From positions 1-54,757 of the forward strand of contig JAFCFJ010000004.1 of assembly GCA_017608705.1 (NCBI GenBank): a stretch of 54,757 nucleotides of DNA. The letters are read 5' to 3'. Origin of the DNA: Candidatus Pacearchaeota archaeon (GTDB lineage Archaea; Nanobdellota; Nanobdellia; Pacearchaeales; GW2011-AR1). How positions within the stretch are numbered: position 1 is the first letter of the stretch; every line of letters begins with the position of its first letter. Shown in pieces: positions 43,217 to 51,471 of the stretch. The notes below the pieces were generated by a model that saw only the letters and a program-made list of their open reading frames with translations, was not told the DNA's origin and did no database searches. Made by a program: the position numbers and the translations under genes.

Positions 43217-44572
43217 TTAAAGGTTATTATTCAGAAAATCAGGGACATGTAGAAGTTTGCTGTATCCAATCACCACAATTGTCATACAAAAGAAATCAAG
43301 ATTGTTGTAGCACGATGTTACATTTTCAAATGTATTTTTATTAGAATCATGCACTGTTATACCATAATAACTATTATTTACTTCAATATTTGAGAGAAAA
43401 TTGTTGTCGCTATCGCGTAAATATATGGCATAATTACTATCGTTTAGATTTATATTTGACAACGTATTATTATAAGACATGGATAAATAAATACCCATTG
43501 ACGAGATATCTATTATTTCCGCATACGAAACAGTATTATTATCAGAAGACAATGTAATGGCCCATGTCAAGTTGGCAAAGGTAACATCAAAAATATTAGA
43601 GTTATCTGCATCGACAAAGATACCAGATGCGCTTGTTCCTTTCCCTGTTATTGCTAGATGTTGTATATTTATATTTTTTCTGTTTTTGTTTAAATCTATT
43701 CCGTGATTGCACCAAATTTTTCCATTATCTATAGTTACTTCCGTTCCATTAACCAATATTCCATACCCAACATTCCCATTGCCGTCATCCAGACAATCAA
43801 TTGTATGCCCCGCTAAGTCGAGAACCACATTATCTGCTTGAATCTTAATACAATATCCGAGTATCTCACTCGAAATATTGGTTGTAAGTTTGTAATAGCC
43901 TTCTTGTGTAATGTTTTCACAAGAACTTAGTTCAAACATACATGCACTTGTACTAATAGTACAATCATCATTACACACAAGTTGGCCTGCAACCCCGCCG
44001 AAATCTTGACAAGTCTTTTCACCAAAATCTGAACCATCACACTCTTCACCTTCATCTAATCTTCCATTACCACATATAGGCCCACTTCCACCAGCCCGCT
44101 CTCGCTCAACCACACTACTACTCACCACACCACCTTGCTTAACTTTATCAGCTGAACGAAACACAGGCACAACACTAACCTTCACAATTTCCACACCAGA
44201 AGGAATACCTAGGTTGCTAAGATTAATCTCATAGCTTCTTGTCTCGAGCGGCCCTGGCAACCCACCAGGAGTACTAGCATTTACAGTATAAATATAACTT
44301 TTCCCGCTACCTTCAAGCACAAGCTTTATAGCTTCAAGCTCAGCCTTGTCATTCCCACGCCTGATCCTAACAGTAAGATTTCCATCACTATCAACAAAAG
44401 CTTCCTTGATATCAAGAGTAATACTCATGCCAAGTGTTGCTGTTTCTATCTCTTCCCGCTGTTCATGTATCATGGGCATGACCAAACGCCAGAGAAGCAC
44501 GAGAAGCACAAATGTGAGTAGCAATACTAAGATCGTGGCCACAATAGCACTTACACCTTTTTTCTTGTGCAT
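43217..44572 (-). CDS. Archaeal pilin-domain protein with Cys-rich module and beta-helix
   Basis: About 451 aa from the ATG at 44572. The class III signal and pilin helix are KKKGVSAIVATILVLLLTFVLLVLLW. A pilin beta domain follows with IRRGNDKAELEAIKLVLEG and LPGPLET, shared with the protein at 30670. A Cys-rich module (CGNGRLDEGEECDG...CQDFGG...CNDDC) of a type common in surface proteins comes next, then a beta-helix (about 235-430). Near the end a 1-nt shift appears: in another frame the tail would read YDNCGDWIQQTSTCP and stop at 43239, matching the fragment at 42907, whereas the annotated frame ends in the unrelated MTIVVIGYSKLL. It is probably a tip or minor pilin. Confidence 0.83.
   Translation of the reverse strand: MHKKKGVSAIVATILVLLLTFVLLVLLWRLVMPMIHEQREEIETATLGMSITLDIKEAFVDSDGNLTVRIRRGNDKAELEAIKLVLEGSGKSYIYTVNASTPGGLPGPLETRSYEINLSNLGIPSGVEIVKVSVVPVFRSADKVKQGGVVSSSVVERERAGGSGPICGNGRLDEGEECDGSDFGEKTCQDFGGVAGQLVCNDDCTISTSACMFELSSCENITQEGYYKLTTNISSEILGYCIKIQADNVVLDLAGHTIDCLDDGNGNVGYGILVNGTEVTIDNGKIWCNHGIDLNKNRKNINIQHLAITGKGTSASGIFVDADNSNIFDVTFANLTWAITLSSDNNTVSYAEIIDISSMGIYLSMSYNNTLSNINLNDSNYAIYLRDSDNNFLSNIEVNNSYYGITVHDSNKNTFENVTSCYNNLDFFCMTIVVIGYSKLLHVPDFLNNNL
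43308..43342. repeat. 35-bp direct repeat, copy 2
   Basis: Second copy of the 35-bp identical sequence, here within the C-terminal coding part of the intact pilin/beta-helix gene. It provides homology for recombination with the downstream fragment. Confidence 0.85.
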
Positions 44573-44642
44573 TTCCACTCTTCTTATTTTTTGAAATTAA
44601 TAAAAAATTATAAAAAATAAAAACAAAACTAACTTAAAAGTT

Positions 44643-45122
44643 TTATGATACTTCTCCTATTTCTGTGATTGTAGCTAAAACACCCGTGCAATCACCCTCT
44701 GCGTCTCCAACCTTTACTCGCGCTGCTAGTTCCACCTTAGATGGTTTTGTCGTGAATGTGCTGTCATACTTTGTCACATTGATGACAAATGTTTTCGTTG
44801 TCAGCTCGTCTATTTGAGGATTCTCTATTGGCACCGCAACGCTCGTATCTGTACCTTTATAAATAACTGCAGTAAGCCCAACTATTTCTCCGCCGCCTGT
44901 TCCTCTTTTTATTGTGATGCTTATATTATTATTGTTTGTTGTGTTCCACACCGCTTTTGTGATTTCTAAGTCAGTCTGTGCACACGCCTGCTGAATCTGG
45001 ATCTGGGTTTCTGGTCCTCTAAGAGCACCTTTAATTACTACCCACACTATTCCTATCAATACAAATGTCAAGAGCAATACCAACACTGTTGCCACAATAG
45101 CACTTACAGCCTTCTTATACAT
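44643..45122 (-). CDS. Archaeal type IV pilin
   Basis: A 159-aa pilin with class III signal and N-terminal helix MYKKAVSAIVATVLVLLLTFVLIGIVW, followed by a small beta domain with ISITIKRGTGGGEIVGLTAV and two Cys (QQACAQTD, EGDCTG). A very strong ribosome site AAGGAGGTGAAAA lies just before the ATG, unlike the mostly leaderless neighbours, suggesting high expression as a major filament subunit. It lies directly upstream of, and on the same strand as, the pilin/beta-helix gene at 43217. No assembly ATPase or peptidase gene is in the window. Confidence 0.88.
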   Translation of the reverse strand: MYKKAVSAIVATVLVLLLTFVLIGIVWVVIKGALRGPETQIQIQQACAQTDLEITKAVWNTTNNNNISITIKRGTGGGEIVGLTAVIYKGTDTSVAVPIENPQIDELTTKTFVINVTKYDSTFTTKPSKVELAARVKVGDAEGDCTGVLATITEIGEVS

Positions 45123-45176
45123 TTTTCACCTCCTTTTTCGAGATTTTGTTGTTAAAAAAATTGTTTTTATAATTTA
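45123..45176 (-). promoter_or_regulatory. Pilin promoter and strong ribosome-binding site
   Basis: On the minus strand AAATTATAAAAAC (about 45164-45176) is the likely TATA box, and AAAGGAGGTG stands 5 nt before the pilin ATG. The leader is about 20 nt. Confidence 0.5.
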
Positions 45177-45237
45177 AAAATGTTTTGTCTCGGTTTCTCA
45201 TTAAAAGCGTATGATAAACAATCCTGCTTTTTTCATT

Positions 45238-46902
45238 TCAACGATGCGCAAACCAAAATTCATACATGCCTTGCTTGCCTTTCCTGTCAAATCTGCAAAA
45301 GCCAAATCTTTCAAACTGTATTATTTCACCCACCTTCAATTTTTCAACATTCTTCTCAGCCACACCCTCTTGCCATTCCGCATTAGGCATCAACACCCTT
45401 GCTTTCAATGCCTCGCTTGAAGGAACCCATTGTATTTTCCTTATATCTTTTATCTCGTTGCCTGTATAGCTTGCTTTCTTGTTTTTGCCAAGTTTAATGT
45501 TGAAGAGGCCAATCAACCTTACTTCCTTTCCGCCAAATTCTTTGAAATCCTGTTCAGAGATTAAAATCTTGCTTTCAGCCTTTATCTTGCGATACTTGTT
45601 TTTTTCCGGATGTAATCTTAGTTTTACCTCACCAATATCTGGCATGTTCTCTATTTCTATCTCGATCGGATTAGGCACAAAAAAATACCTGCTGGCTTGC
45701 TTATCAAGATGCTTCCTATTTATAGCGTAAAGTTTCTCAACAGGCACAACTATATCATTTTGATTTAGCCCTATATCAAACACAAATTCACGCAGGCTCT
45801 CAGCAAGAATGCCACGTCTTCTCAAACTTTGCACGCTCCATGTTAGCGGTGTGTCCCATCCAAATTCATACTTGCCTGCCAACACTTCTTGCTGTGCCTT
45901 GCTCTTCCCTATCTTACCAATACCCTCGATGCGTACAAGACCAACATGGATAATCTCTGGATGTTGCCAGCCGAAGATGTCCCAAATAAAGCGTTCCATC
46001 TCGCTCTCCATCATCAAATCCTTACCACGTATGATATGTGTAATGCCAAGCAAATGATCATCAATAGCCCAGGAAAACTCGAGCAAGGGCCATACCCTAT
46101 ACTTCTTGCCCACACGTGGATGTTCTGCATCAGAGATTCTGAACAGTATGCGGTCACGAAATGCAGGATTCCTATGTTGCATATCTGTTTTCAACCTCAA
46201 AACGTAATCACCAGGCTTAGCTTCGAACATCGCGTGCCATCTTTCCATGTTTTCCTCTATGCTGAGGTTACGGCACTCGCATGCCTTACCAGCTTCCCTA
46301 TTCTTCCGTATTGTGTTTTTATCGCAAGAACAAACATAGGCCTTGCCGAGCTCTATAAGTTTCTCAGCATACTCATAATAAATTTCTAGCCTATCTGATT
46401 TATAGATAATTGGTTTCTCATATTTTACACCAAGCCAGTCAAAGGCATCAACAATCAACTCGTATGCCTCAGCCAAGGGTTTCTTTTCCTCACTGCCTAT
46501 GGTGTCGTCCATTACAAGCAAGAGCTTGCCTTTATATTTTTCTGCATAGAGAGCATTAAGCAAATATGTTTTTGCATTGCCTATATGCAATGCCCCAGAA
46601 GGATATGGTGCAAGCCTAAATACCGGTCTGCCTTTCACATTTGGCAACTCAGGCAAGCCCTCTTGCTTTTCCCTCTCCTTAACCATCCTACGCAACTCCC
46701 TGAACTTTGTCTCTTGTTCCTCTTTTGTCATACTGTTAACCTTCTCTATAATTTCTTGCACTTGCCGGATCACTTGCTTCACTTGCTCTCTCTTTAAGCC
46801 TTCAACAAAAAGCGCATTGATCACGTTCTGCAATCTTGCCTTGCCATTATGCTCTATTGCATTTTTCAGCGCATAAGCCAAAATCTTTTGCCTTGAAATC
46901 AT
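45238..46902 (-). CDS. gltX: Glutamyl-tRNA synthetase (archaeal type)
   Basis: Class I synthetase of 554 aa. The N-terminal helical archaeal extension (about 1-90) is followed by the HIGH-type motif APYPSGALHIGNAKT (about 93-107), the Cys cluster CSCDK...CEC, and the KMSKS-equivalent GIGKIGKSKA (about 331). The anticodon domain is the all-beta type of archaeal GluRS/GlnRS. It is likely non-discriminating (also charging tRNA-Gln), as usual in archaea; no amidotransferase genes are in the window to confirm. Confidence 0.95.
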   Translation of the reverse strand: MISRQKILAYALKNAIEHNGKARLQNVINALFVEGLKREQVKQVIRQVQEIIEKVNSMTKEEQETKFRELRRMVKEREKQEGLPELPNVKGRPVFRLAPYPSGALHIGNAKTYLLNALYAEKYKGKLLLVMDDTIGSEEKKPLAEAYELIVDAFDWLGVKYEKPIIYKSDRLEIYYEYAEKLIELGKAYVCSCDKNTIRKNREAGKACECRNLSIEENMERWHAMFEAKPGDYVLRLKTDMQHRNPAFRDRILFRISDAEHPRVGKKYRVWPLLEFSWAIDDHLLGITHIIRGKDLMMESEMERFIWDIFGWQHPEIIHVGLVRIEGIGKIGKSKAQQEVLAGKYEFGWDTPLTWSVQSLRRRGILAESLREFVFDIGLNQNDIVVPVEKLYAINRKHLDKQASRYFFVPNPIEIEIENMPDIGEVKLRLHPEKNKYRKIKAESKILISEQDFKEFGGKEVRLIGLFNIKLGKNKKASYTGNEIKDIRKIQWVPSSEALKARVLMPNAEWQEGVAEKNVEKLKVGEIIQFERFGFCRFDRKGKQGMYEFWFAHR

Positions 46903-46961
46903 ACGAAAATAAGCGGAAATATATTAATAAAGCTTTTTCCACCCATTCAAGCACGATGCGT

Positions 46962-47303
46962 TCAGAAAAAACTCTCTCCAGCTTCTACGCCCGCTTTCCT
47001 CTCCAACAACTCAACACGCTCTATTAGCTTGTAAAGTCTTCTTTCCAAACGTCGCAATCTTTCCTCTAATTCTTTCAGGTTGGTTGTTTCAGAATAGCTA
47101 GCAGAATAACTTTCGCTAGAGCTTATTGTTTCATTGCTCATAACGCTGGTGCCAGATGCAAGACCAGCAAGAATTCCAAAAGTGTTGCTTTTGCTCTCAC
47201 CTCCAATTTTATCTGTCTGTTTTAGGTTCATCTCTTGCTCCTGTTTTCTCGGCATTACAGTAAGGTCAATCACCTTCTTTTTTCTAAACAACCTGAAACC
47301 CAT
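46962..47303 (-). CDS. Unknown protein with C-terminal coiled coil
   Basis: Not recognised. 113 aa: a basic start (GFRLFRKKKVIDLTV), a Ser/Thr-rich low-complexity centre (SSSESYSASYSETT) and a strong coiled coil (LKELEERLRRLERRLYKLIERVELLE, about 75-102). The TATA box ACTTATAAATCT is centred about 26 nt before the ATG, indicating a leaderless gene. It is divergent from the 479-aa protein. Confidence 0.7.
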   Translation of the reverse strand: MGFRLFRKKKVIDLTVMPRKQEQEMNLKQTDKIGGESKSNTFGILAGLASGTSVMSNETISSSESYSASYSETTNLKELEERLRRLERRLYKLIERVELLERKAGVEAGESFF

Positions 47304-47393
47304 AGGAGATAGAGCAGGCTCGTACTTATAAATCTTGTGCTGAAAAGTTGCAAAACTTTAAAAAATCCCTGAGCATGTTAATAAAAAGGGAAG

Positions 47394-48833
47394 ATGGCTG
47401 AGATAAAGAGCATATCAGAGATTATCGAAGAGATTAGCCCATATTATCGCAAGCTTAAAGAGAAAAAGCTTGAAGGTGTTCCAGCAGAGGAGCACAAGAT
47501 CATTTATGATTCGACGGCCGAAACATTAGAGCCTGTTTATTTCTGGATCGTTGATTTTATGAATGACATGTTCAAGAAAGTCGAGAAGCTAGTGGATAAT
47601 TTTGTTTCGAGTCCTGGCTCGGGTCATTTTGCTGAGCTTGGCGCAAGAGCCACAAAGATGCAAGAAGAAGCAATGAAAATAATGCAAACTATTGGTATTC
47701 TTGTCAAGAGTCTTGTTAACATAGTATATGACTTACGCGAATTTGAAATAAGGCTAAAGCATTACGATGCTTTACACTCGAAAGATGAGAAAGAACGTGA
47801 GGCTGCGTTGCTTGCGTTGAAGCAGATATGGATGGATAATGTTGATATCAAACGAGGGCGTGGCAGCATAAATATGCTTGCACAAGATTTGAATTTTGTT
47901 ACAATTCGTGATGCATTCATGGCAGTCAAGAGCCTTGAAGAGGTGGACAAGCTTGACCTCAACGATAGGGTTAAACGTATTCTCAAAGCCCGCGTAAAGG
48001 AATTTTTTGACTGGCTTGAGCTCAGCGAGAAAGAACTGAGAAAGCGTTACGAGATAGAGCGAAGCTATCTTAAGAGTCAGGTTAATGCCTTAAGGCTTTA
48101 TACAAGATGGGCCAAGCCCTATCTCAGGGCAGCAGCACAGCTTGAGATGAAAGAGGCTGGCAGAGAACCTGCATTGGTTAAGGCATTCAGCACAATACTT
48201 CTTGAACTTACCTTACTTGGCAGGAGCCCTATCGATGTGGAGCAAGCGATAATAGATGGCGATTTGCCCGAAGCTTTCAGACGGATTAAGTTTGACCGCA
48301 ATTATTACTCCTGTGTGCTTGTTGATTTCAACTTCAGAGGAATTCCATACAGAACACCACAAGGACACTATACTTTTGGTGGCAGAGTTGAAGTTACATT
48401 CAAGGCTTATGCCCTGAACGATGACGAACTCATGCTATTAGATGAAAAGCTCAAAGAAACAGAGTTGGAGGAAGCATTGAAACTTGTGGAAGGCATGACT
48501 ACTGAAAGTTTAGAACAACTGCGTGAAGATATAGAATATTTTCTCAAGGAACCAGAAAAGCGAGAACTGGAAGAAGAGAAGAATAAAAGCCAAGATGTTA
48601 ATCCGTTCGCTGCTCTCTTTGGATTTTACAATAGGAACAAGAAGCCTGAGAAGAAAAAAGATGATAAGACAAAGAAAATAGAAGAGCTAAAAGAAGAGGG
48701 TGTAAGACCAGATAACCATGCCGAGAGCCTGCTCAGGAAACTGGCAGAGAGCGGAGCAAAAGATAAATGCTTCACAATCTTCGATGTCTACAAGAAAGCA
48801 CATGGTATGGCTTCTCATCCGGCACCAGAATAA
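47394..48833 (+). CDS. Unknown 479-aa protein, mostly helical
   Basis: Not recognised. A soluble, largely alpha-helical protein: an N-terminal helical bundle (about 1-260, e.g. ETLEPVYFWIVDFMNDMFKKVEKLV and SEKELRKRYEIERSYLKSQVNALRLY), a short beta region (FDRNYYSCVLVDFNFRGIPYRTPQGHYTFGGRVEVTFKAY, about 300-340), and a charged, partly disordered end with a final small domain. No signal peptide. It begins a run of same-strand genes leading to the TIM-barrel and nucleotidyltransferase genes. The layout suggests a lineage-specific structural or scaffold protein. Confidence 0.75.
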   Translation: MAEIKSISEIIEEISPYYRKLKEKKLEGVPAEEHKIIYDSTAETLEPVYFWIVDFMNDMFKKVEKLVDNFVSSPGSGHFAELGARATKMQEEAMKIMQTIGILVKSLVNIVYDLREFEIRLKHYDALHSKDEKEREAALLALKQIWMDNVDIKRGRGSINMLAQDLNFVTIRDAFMAVKSLEEVDKLDLNDRVKRILKARVKEFFDWLELSEKELRKRYEIERSYLKSQVNALRLYTRWAKPYLRAAAQLEMKEAGREPALVKAFSTILLELTLLGRSPIDVEQAIIDGDLPEAFRRIKFDRNYYSCVLVDFNFRGIPYRTPQGHYTFGGRVEVTFKAYALNDDELMLLDEKLKETELEEALKLVEGMTTESLEQLREDIEYFLKEPEKRELEEEKNKSQDVNPFAALFGFYNRNKKPEKKKDDKTKKIEELKEEGVRPDNHAESLLRKLAESGAKDKCFTIFDVYKKAHGMASHPAPE

Positions 48834-48886
48834 TCTTTCGCTTTTTTTTACCTAAACCTTAAATATCGAATTGATGTTCTATTTGC

Positions 48887-49534
48887 ATGGGTGAGTTAGA
48901 AGAAATCGTGCGAAAATTGAAAGAAATCTCAGAAAGGAAGGCGGGGGGCAAGAGTGAGGAAGAAGAGCAAGATGGAAGAGAGAAAGAGAGAGAAGAAGGG
49001 ACAGAAGAGCTGAAAAAAGATAAAGAGGTGGGTGGTGAAGAAAAAGAGGAAAGCACGCATGCCGAAGAGCTTGGAGAAGCAGGAACAGATGCGTTGGTTT
49101 TTGAAACAGCACCTGAACGCGTACCACCGGTTATAGCTACCACACCCCCCCAAAAGGCTGGGCCTGTAGAGGACCTTGAGTCAGAACTTGCTGGTGTTAG
49201 TGTGAGAAGTGAAGAAGAGCAAGAACAAGAGGCCGGCGAAATCTATCAGACTGGATACGAGACAGGAGAAAGCGACAGAATGTATTCTGCTGAAACAATC
49301 ATCTTAGAACTAACGCACATGAGCATGGATGAAATAGCAAATCTGCCAAGATTTCATGAAATAAGGCCTGAAGACTTTATAGTACCTGAACTTCACAATC
49401 AAGAGGAAACTAGAGCAGGTATTGAAGATTATGTGGCAAAGCCCGAAAGATTCGAGCCAGAACACAGGATGCCATTCGAACGTGAAAGTGTATGGAAAAA
49501 ATATAGGGAGAAGAAACTAGGTGGTGTGGGATAG
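48887..49534 (+). CDS. Acidic low-complexity protein, unknown
   Basis: Not recognised. 215 aa: a short helix (ELEEIVRKLKEISERK), then about 120 residues of Glu/Gly-rich disordered sequence, and a better-ordered C-terminal third (YSAETIILELTHMSMDEIANLPRFHEIRPEDFIVPEL). The C-terminal part is probably the functional element. The TATA-like ACCTTAAATATC fits a leaderless ATG at 48887. Confidence 0.7.
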   Translation: MGELEEIVRKLKEISERKAGGKSEEEEQDGREKEREEGTEELKKDKEVGGEEKEESTHAEELGEAGTDALVFETAPERVPPVIATTPPQKAGPVEDLESELAGVSVRSEEEQEQEAGEIYQTGYETGESDRMYSAETIILELTHMSMDEIANLPRFHEIRPEDFIVPELHNQEETRAGIEDYVAKPERFEPEHRMPFERESVWKKYREKKLGGVG

Positions 49535-49558
49535 ATTTAAATATAATCTTCAGATTAT
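49531..49558. promoter_or_regulatory. Promoter and palindrome before the TIM-barrel gene
   Basis: The TATA-like box AGATTTAAATAT (about 49533-49544) is overlapped by a perfect 16-bp inverted repeat, ATAATCT-TC-AGATTAT (49543-49558). The ribosome site AGAGGTGG follows before the ATG at 49581. This fits a repressor site. Confidence 0.5.
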
Positions 49559-49580
49559 CCAAGTATAAAGAGGTGGTAAG

Positions 49581-51413
49581 ATGGCAAATTATGAATTTTT
49601 CTATGAGGGTGCACCTTACAGTTTGGAACCTACCTATGGCGAATTTTTCACAGGCTATAGACTTGCGCCATATAGAGTCGGAGCACCCACAAGTATCCAG
49701 ACAGCAAACCAAATACAAGAGGTAAGCAAATTACTTAACCAGGGTATACGCACAATAGAGTTACAGCCTCTTGGCCGTGATGTTTTCGATACAATTCCGA
49801 AACAGCACCTTAAGGAAATACAAAGGCTTAGCAAGCTTACAGGTGTTGAACCAACATTTCACGCACCCATTATTGATCCTGCTGGCTTTACACAAGAAGG
49901 CTGGTCTGAGACCAATCGCGAGCTTGCAGAGAAGCAATTCAAAGATATTGTTGAGCGTGCTGCAGAAATAAGTCCGAACGGTAATATGCCGATCACAATT
50001 CATGCATCAGCCTTGCCGGGAACAGCATATTGGGAAGTCAAAGAAGAGAATGGCAAAAAAGTGCTGAAACCAAAACAAATTGTTGCTGTTGATCAGGAAA
50101 CAGGGAGGATGATTCCTCTTGAGGAAAGAAAATTTTATGAACCAAGTACGGAGGAAGAAGAGGTACATACCGCTATAGAGAGGATGCAGAATTTGAATCT
50201 CATGCATTGGGAACAAGAACTTTCAAATCTTGCTTATTACAGAAGCAGAGCAGAGGAAAATTTTGAGAAAAGTCTTAACATATTAGGAAACAAAATAAAA
50301 GAAGATGGTTCTCTTGCTGTACCTGTGAGTGAGCTTTCCCCAGTAGAGCGCAGGGCTTATGAAAGATTGATGAATAGTATGATAATGCTCGAAAATGCAA
50401 GACTTCATTATAAATCTCTCTATGATGAGATGCGTCGTTGCATAGATAAAGAGAAGCTCGAGAGATTGCCTTCAGAATTAAAAGAAGAAATTAAGAAAAA
50501 TTTTGATCTTATAAAGAGAGAATGGCAACATTTGAGAAAAGATATGCTTGAAGTAGAAAAAAAGCCTGTCAAGGCCGTTGAGATTTCAGAAAGGCTAGGA
50601 AACCTTATGCAGGCGACAAATCAGATCACTACGATTCTTAGCACTAAAGGGGTATTGCAAAAATTTGTGCCTGTCGAAGAATTTGCAAAAGATAAAGCGG
50701 CCACGACAATAGCTAATGTTGCTTTACATGCTTATGAAAAATTTAAAGATAAAGCACCAATCATATCGATAGAAAACCTGTATCCTGGCATGGCCTTTTC
50801 TCGCGCCCAAGATGTCAAAGAATTGGTAGAGAATGCAAGAAAGAAATTTATTGCCGAGGCTGAGAAAAGAGGAATAGACAGGCGTAAAGCTGAAGAAATG
50901 GCGAAGAAGATGATAGGCGTAACCTGGGATGTTGGCCATCTTAATATGATGCGTCGCGCTGGCTTGTCAGAGCGGGATATTATAGAGCAGACTAAGGTCA
51001 TTGCACCTTACGTGAAACATGTACACCTCACAGATAATTTTGGCTACTCTGACACACATTTACCACCGGGAATGGGGAATGTACCTACCAAGGAAATTCT
51101 TGAGGAGCTTGAGAAGCAAGGTTTTACTGGCAAGACGGTTGTTGAGGCTGGCGGCTTTGTCCAACATTTTCAGCGCAGTCCACATCCTTATGTGCTTGAA
51201 GCTCTTGGCTCACCGGTATATGGTATGATGATGGCTCCCTATTGGAACCAAATTGCTAATGCTTACCCTGGATATTTTTTCGGCATGGGCCCAATTTTGC
51301 CAGAATATCATTTTTCCACTCTTTACGGCAGCGGTTTTGCAAGCTTGCCTATAGAACTCGGTGGACAAATGCCTGGCACAAGGTCGCGTGTTACAGGGAC
51401 GCCGATGCAGTAG
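49581..51413 (+). CDS. TIM-barrel metalloprotein (endonuclease IV/xylose isomerase fold) with large helical insert
   Basis: 610 aa. The barrel begins after an unusual N-terminal segment (YEGAPYSLEPTYGEFFTGYRLAPY). Strand motifs of the AP-endonuclease-2 superfamily are EPTFHAPI (His), TIHAS, ISIENLYPG (Glu, about 396), TWDVGHLNM (Asp, His, about 450), KHVHLTDNFG (His, Asp), DTHLPPGMGN and VVEAGG (Glu). All usual metal ligands are therefore present. About 170 residues of helices and coiled coil (about 185-375) are inserted between strands, and a Gly/Tyr/Pro-rich tail of about 75 residues follows. It may be a sugar isomerase-like or DNA-repair-like enzyme; the substrate is unknown. Confidence 0.78.
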   Translation: MANYEFFYEGAPYSLEPTYGEFFTGYRLAPYRVGAPTSIQTANQIQEVSKLLNQGIRTIELQPLGRDVFDTIPKQHLKEIQRLSKLTGVEPTFHAPIIDPAGFTQEGWSETNRELAEKQFKDIVERAAEISPNGNMPITIHASALPGTAYWEVKEENGKKVLKPKQIVAVDQETGRMIPLEERKFYEPSTEEEEVHTAIERMQNLNLMHWEQELSNLAYYRSRAEENFEKSLNILGNKIKEDGSLAVPVSELSPVERRAYERLMNSMIMLENARLHYKSLYDEMRRCIDKEKLERLPSELKEEIKKNFDLIKREWQHLRKDMLEVEKKPVKAVEISERLGNLMQATNQITTILSTKGVLQKFVPVEEFAKDKAATTIANVALHAYEKFKDKAPIISIENLYPGMAFSRAQDVKELVENARKKFIAEAEKRGIDRRKAEEMAKKMIGVTWDVGHLNMMRRAGLSERDIIEQTKVIAPYVKHVHLTDNFGYSDTHLPPGMGNVPTKEILEELEKQGFTGKTVVEAGGFVQHFQRSPHPYVLEALGSPVYGMMMAPYWNQIANAYPGYFFGMGPILPEYHFSTLYGSGFASLPIELGGQMPGTRSRVTGTPMQ

Positions 51414-51471
51414 CGAAAGGGAAAAATATTAAAAAGTGTTAGATTATGGTAAATGATGAAAAGAGGTGAAA

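Noticed and set aside
48859-49153. Ser/Leu/Pro-rich minus-strand ORFs opposite the acidic proteins
   Set aside because: They are the expected antisense translation of Glu-rich coding sequence.
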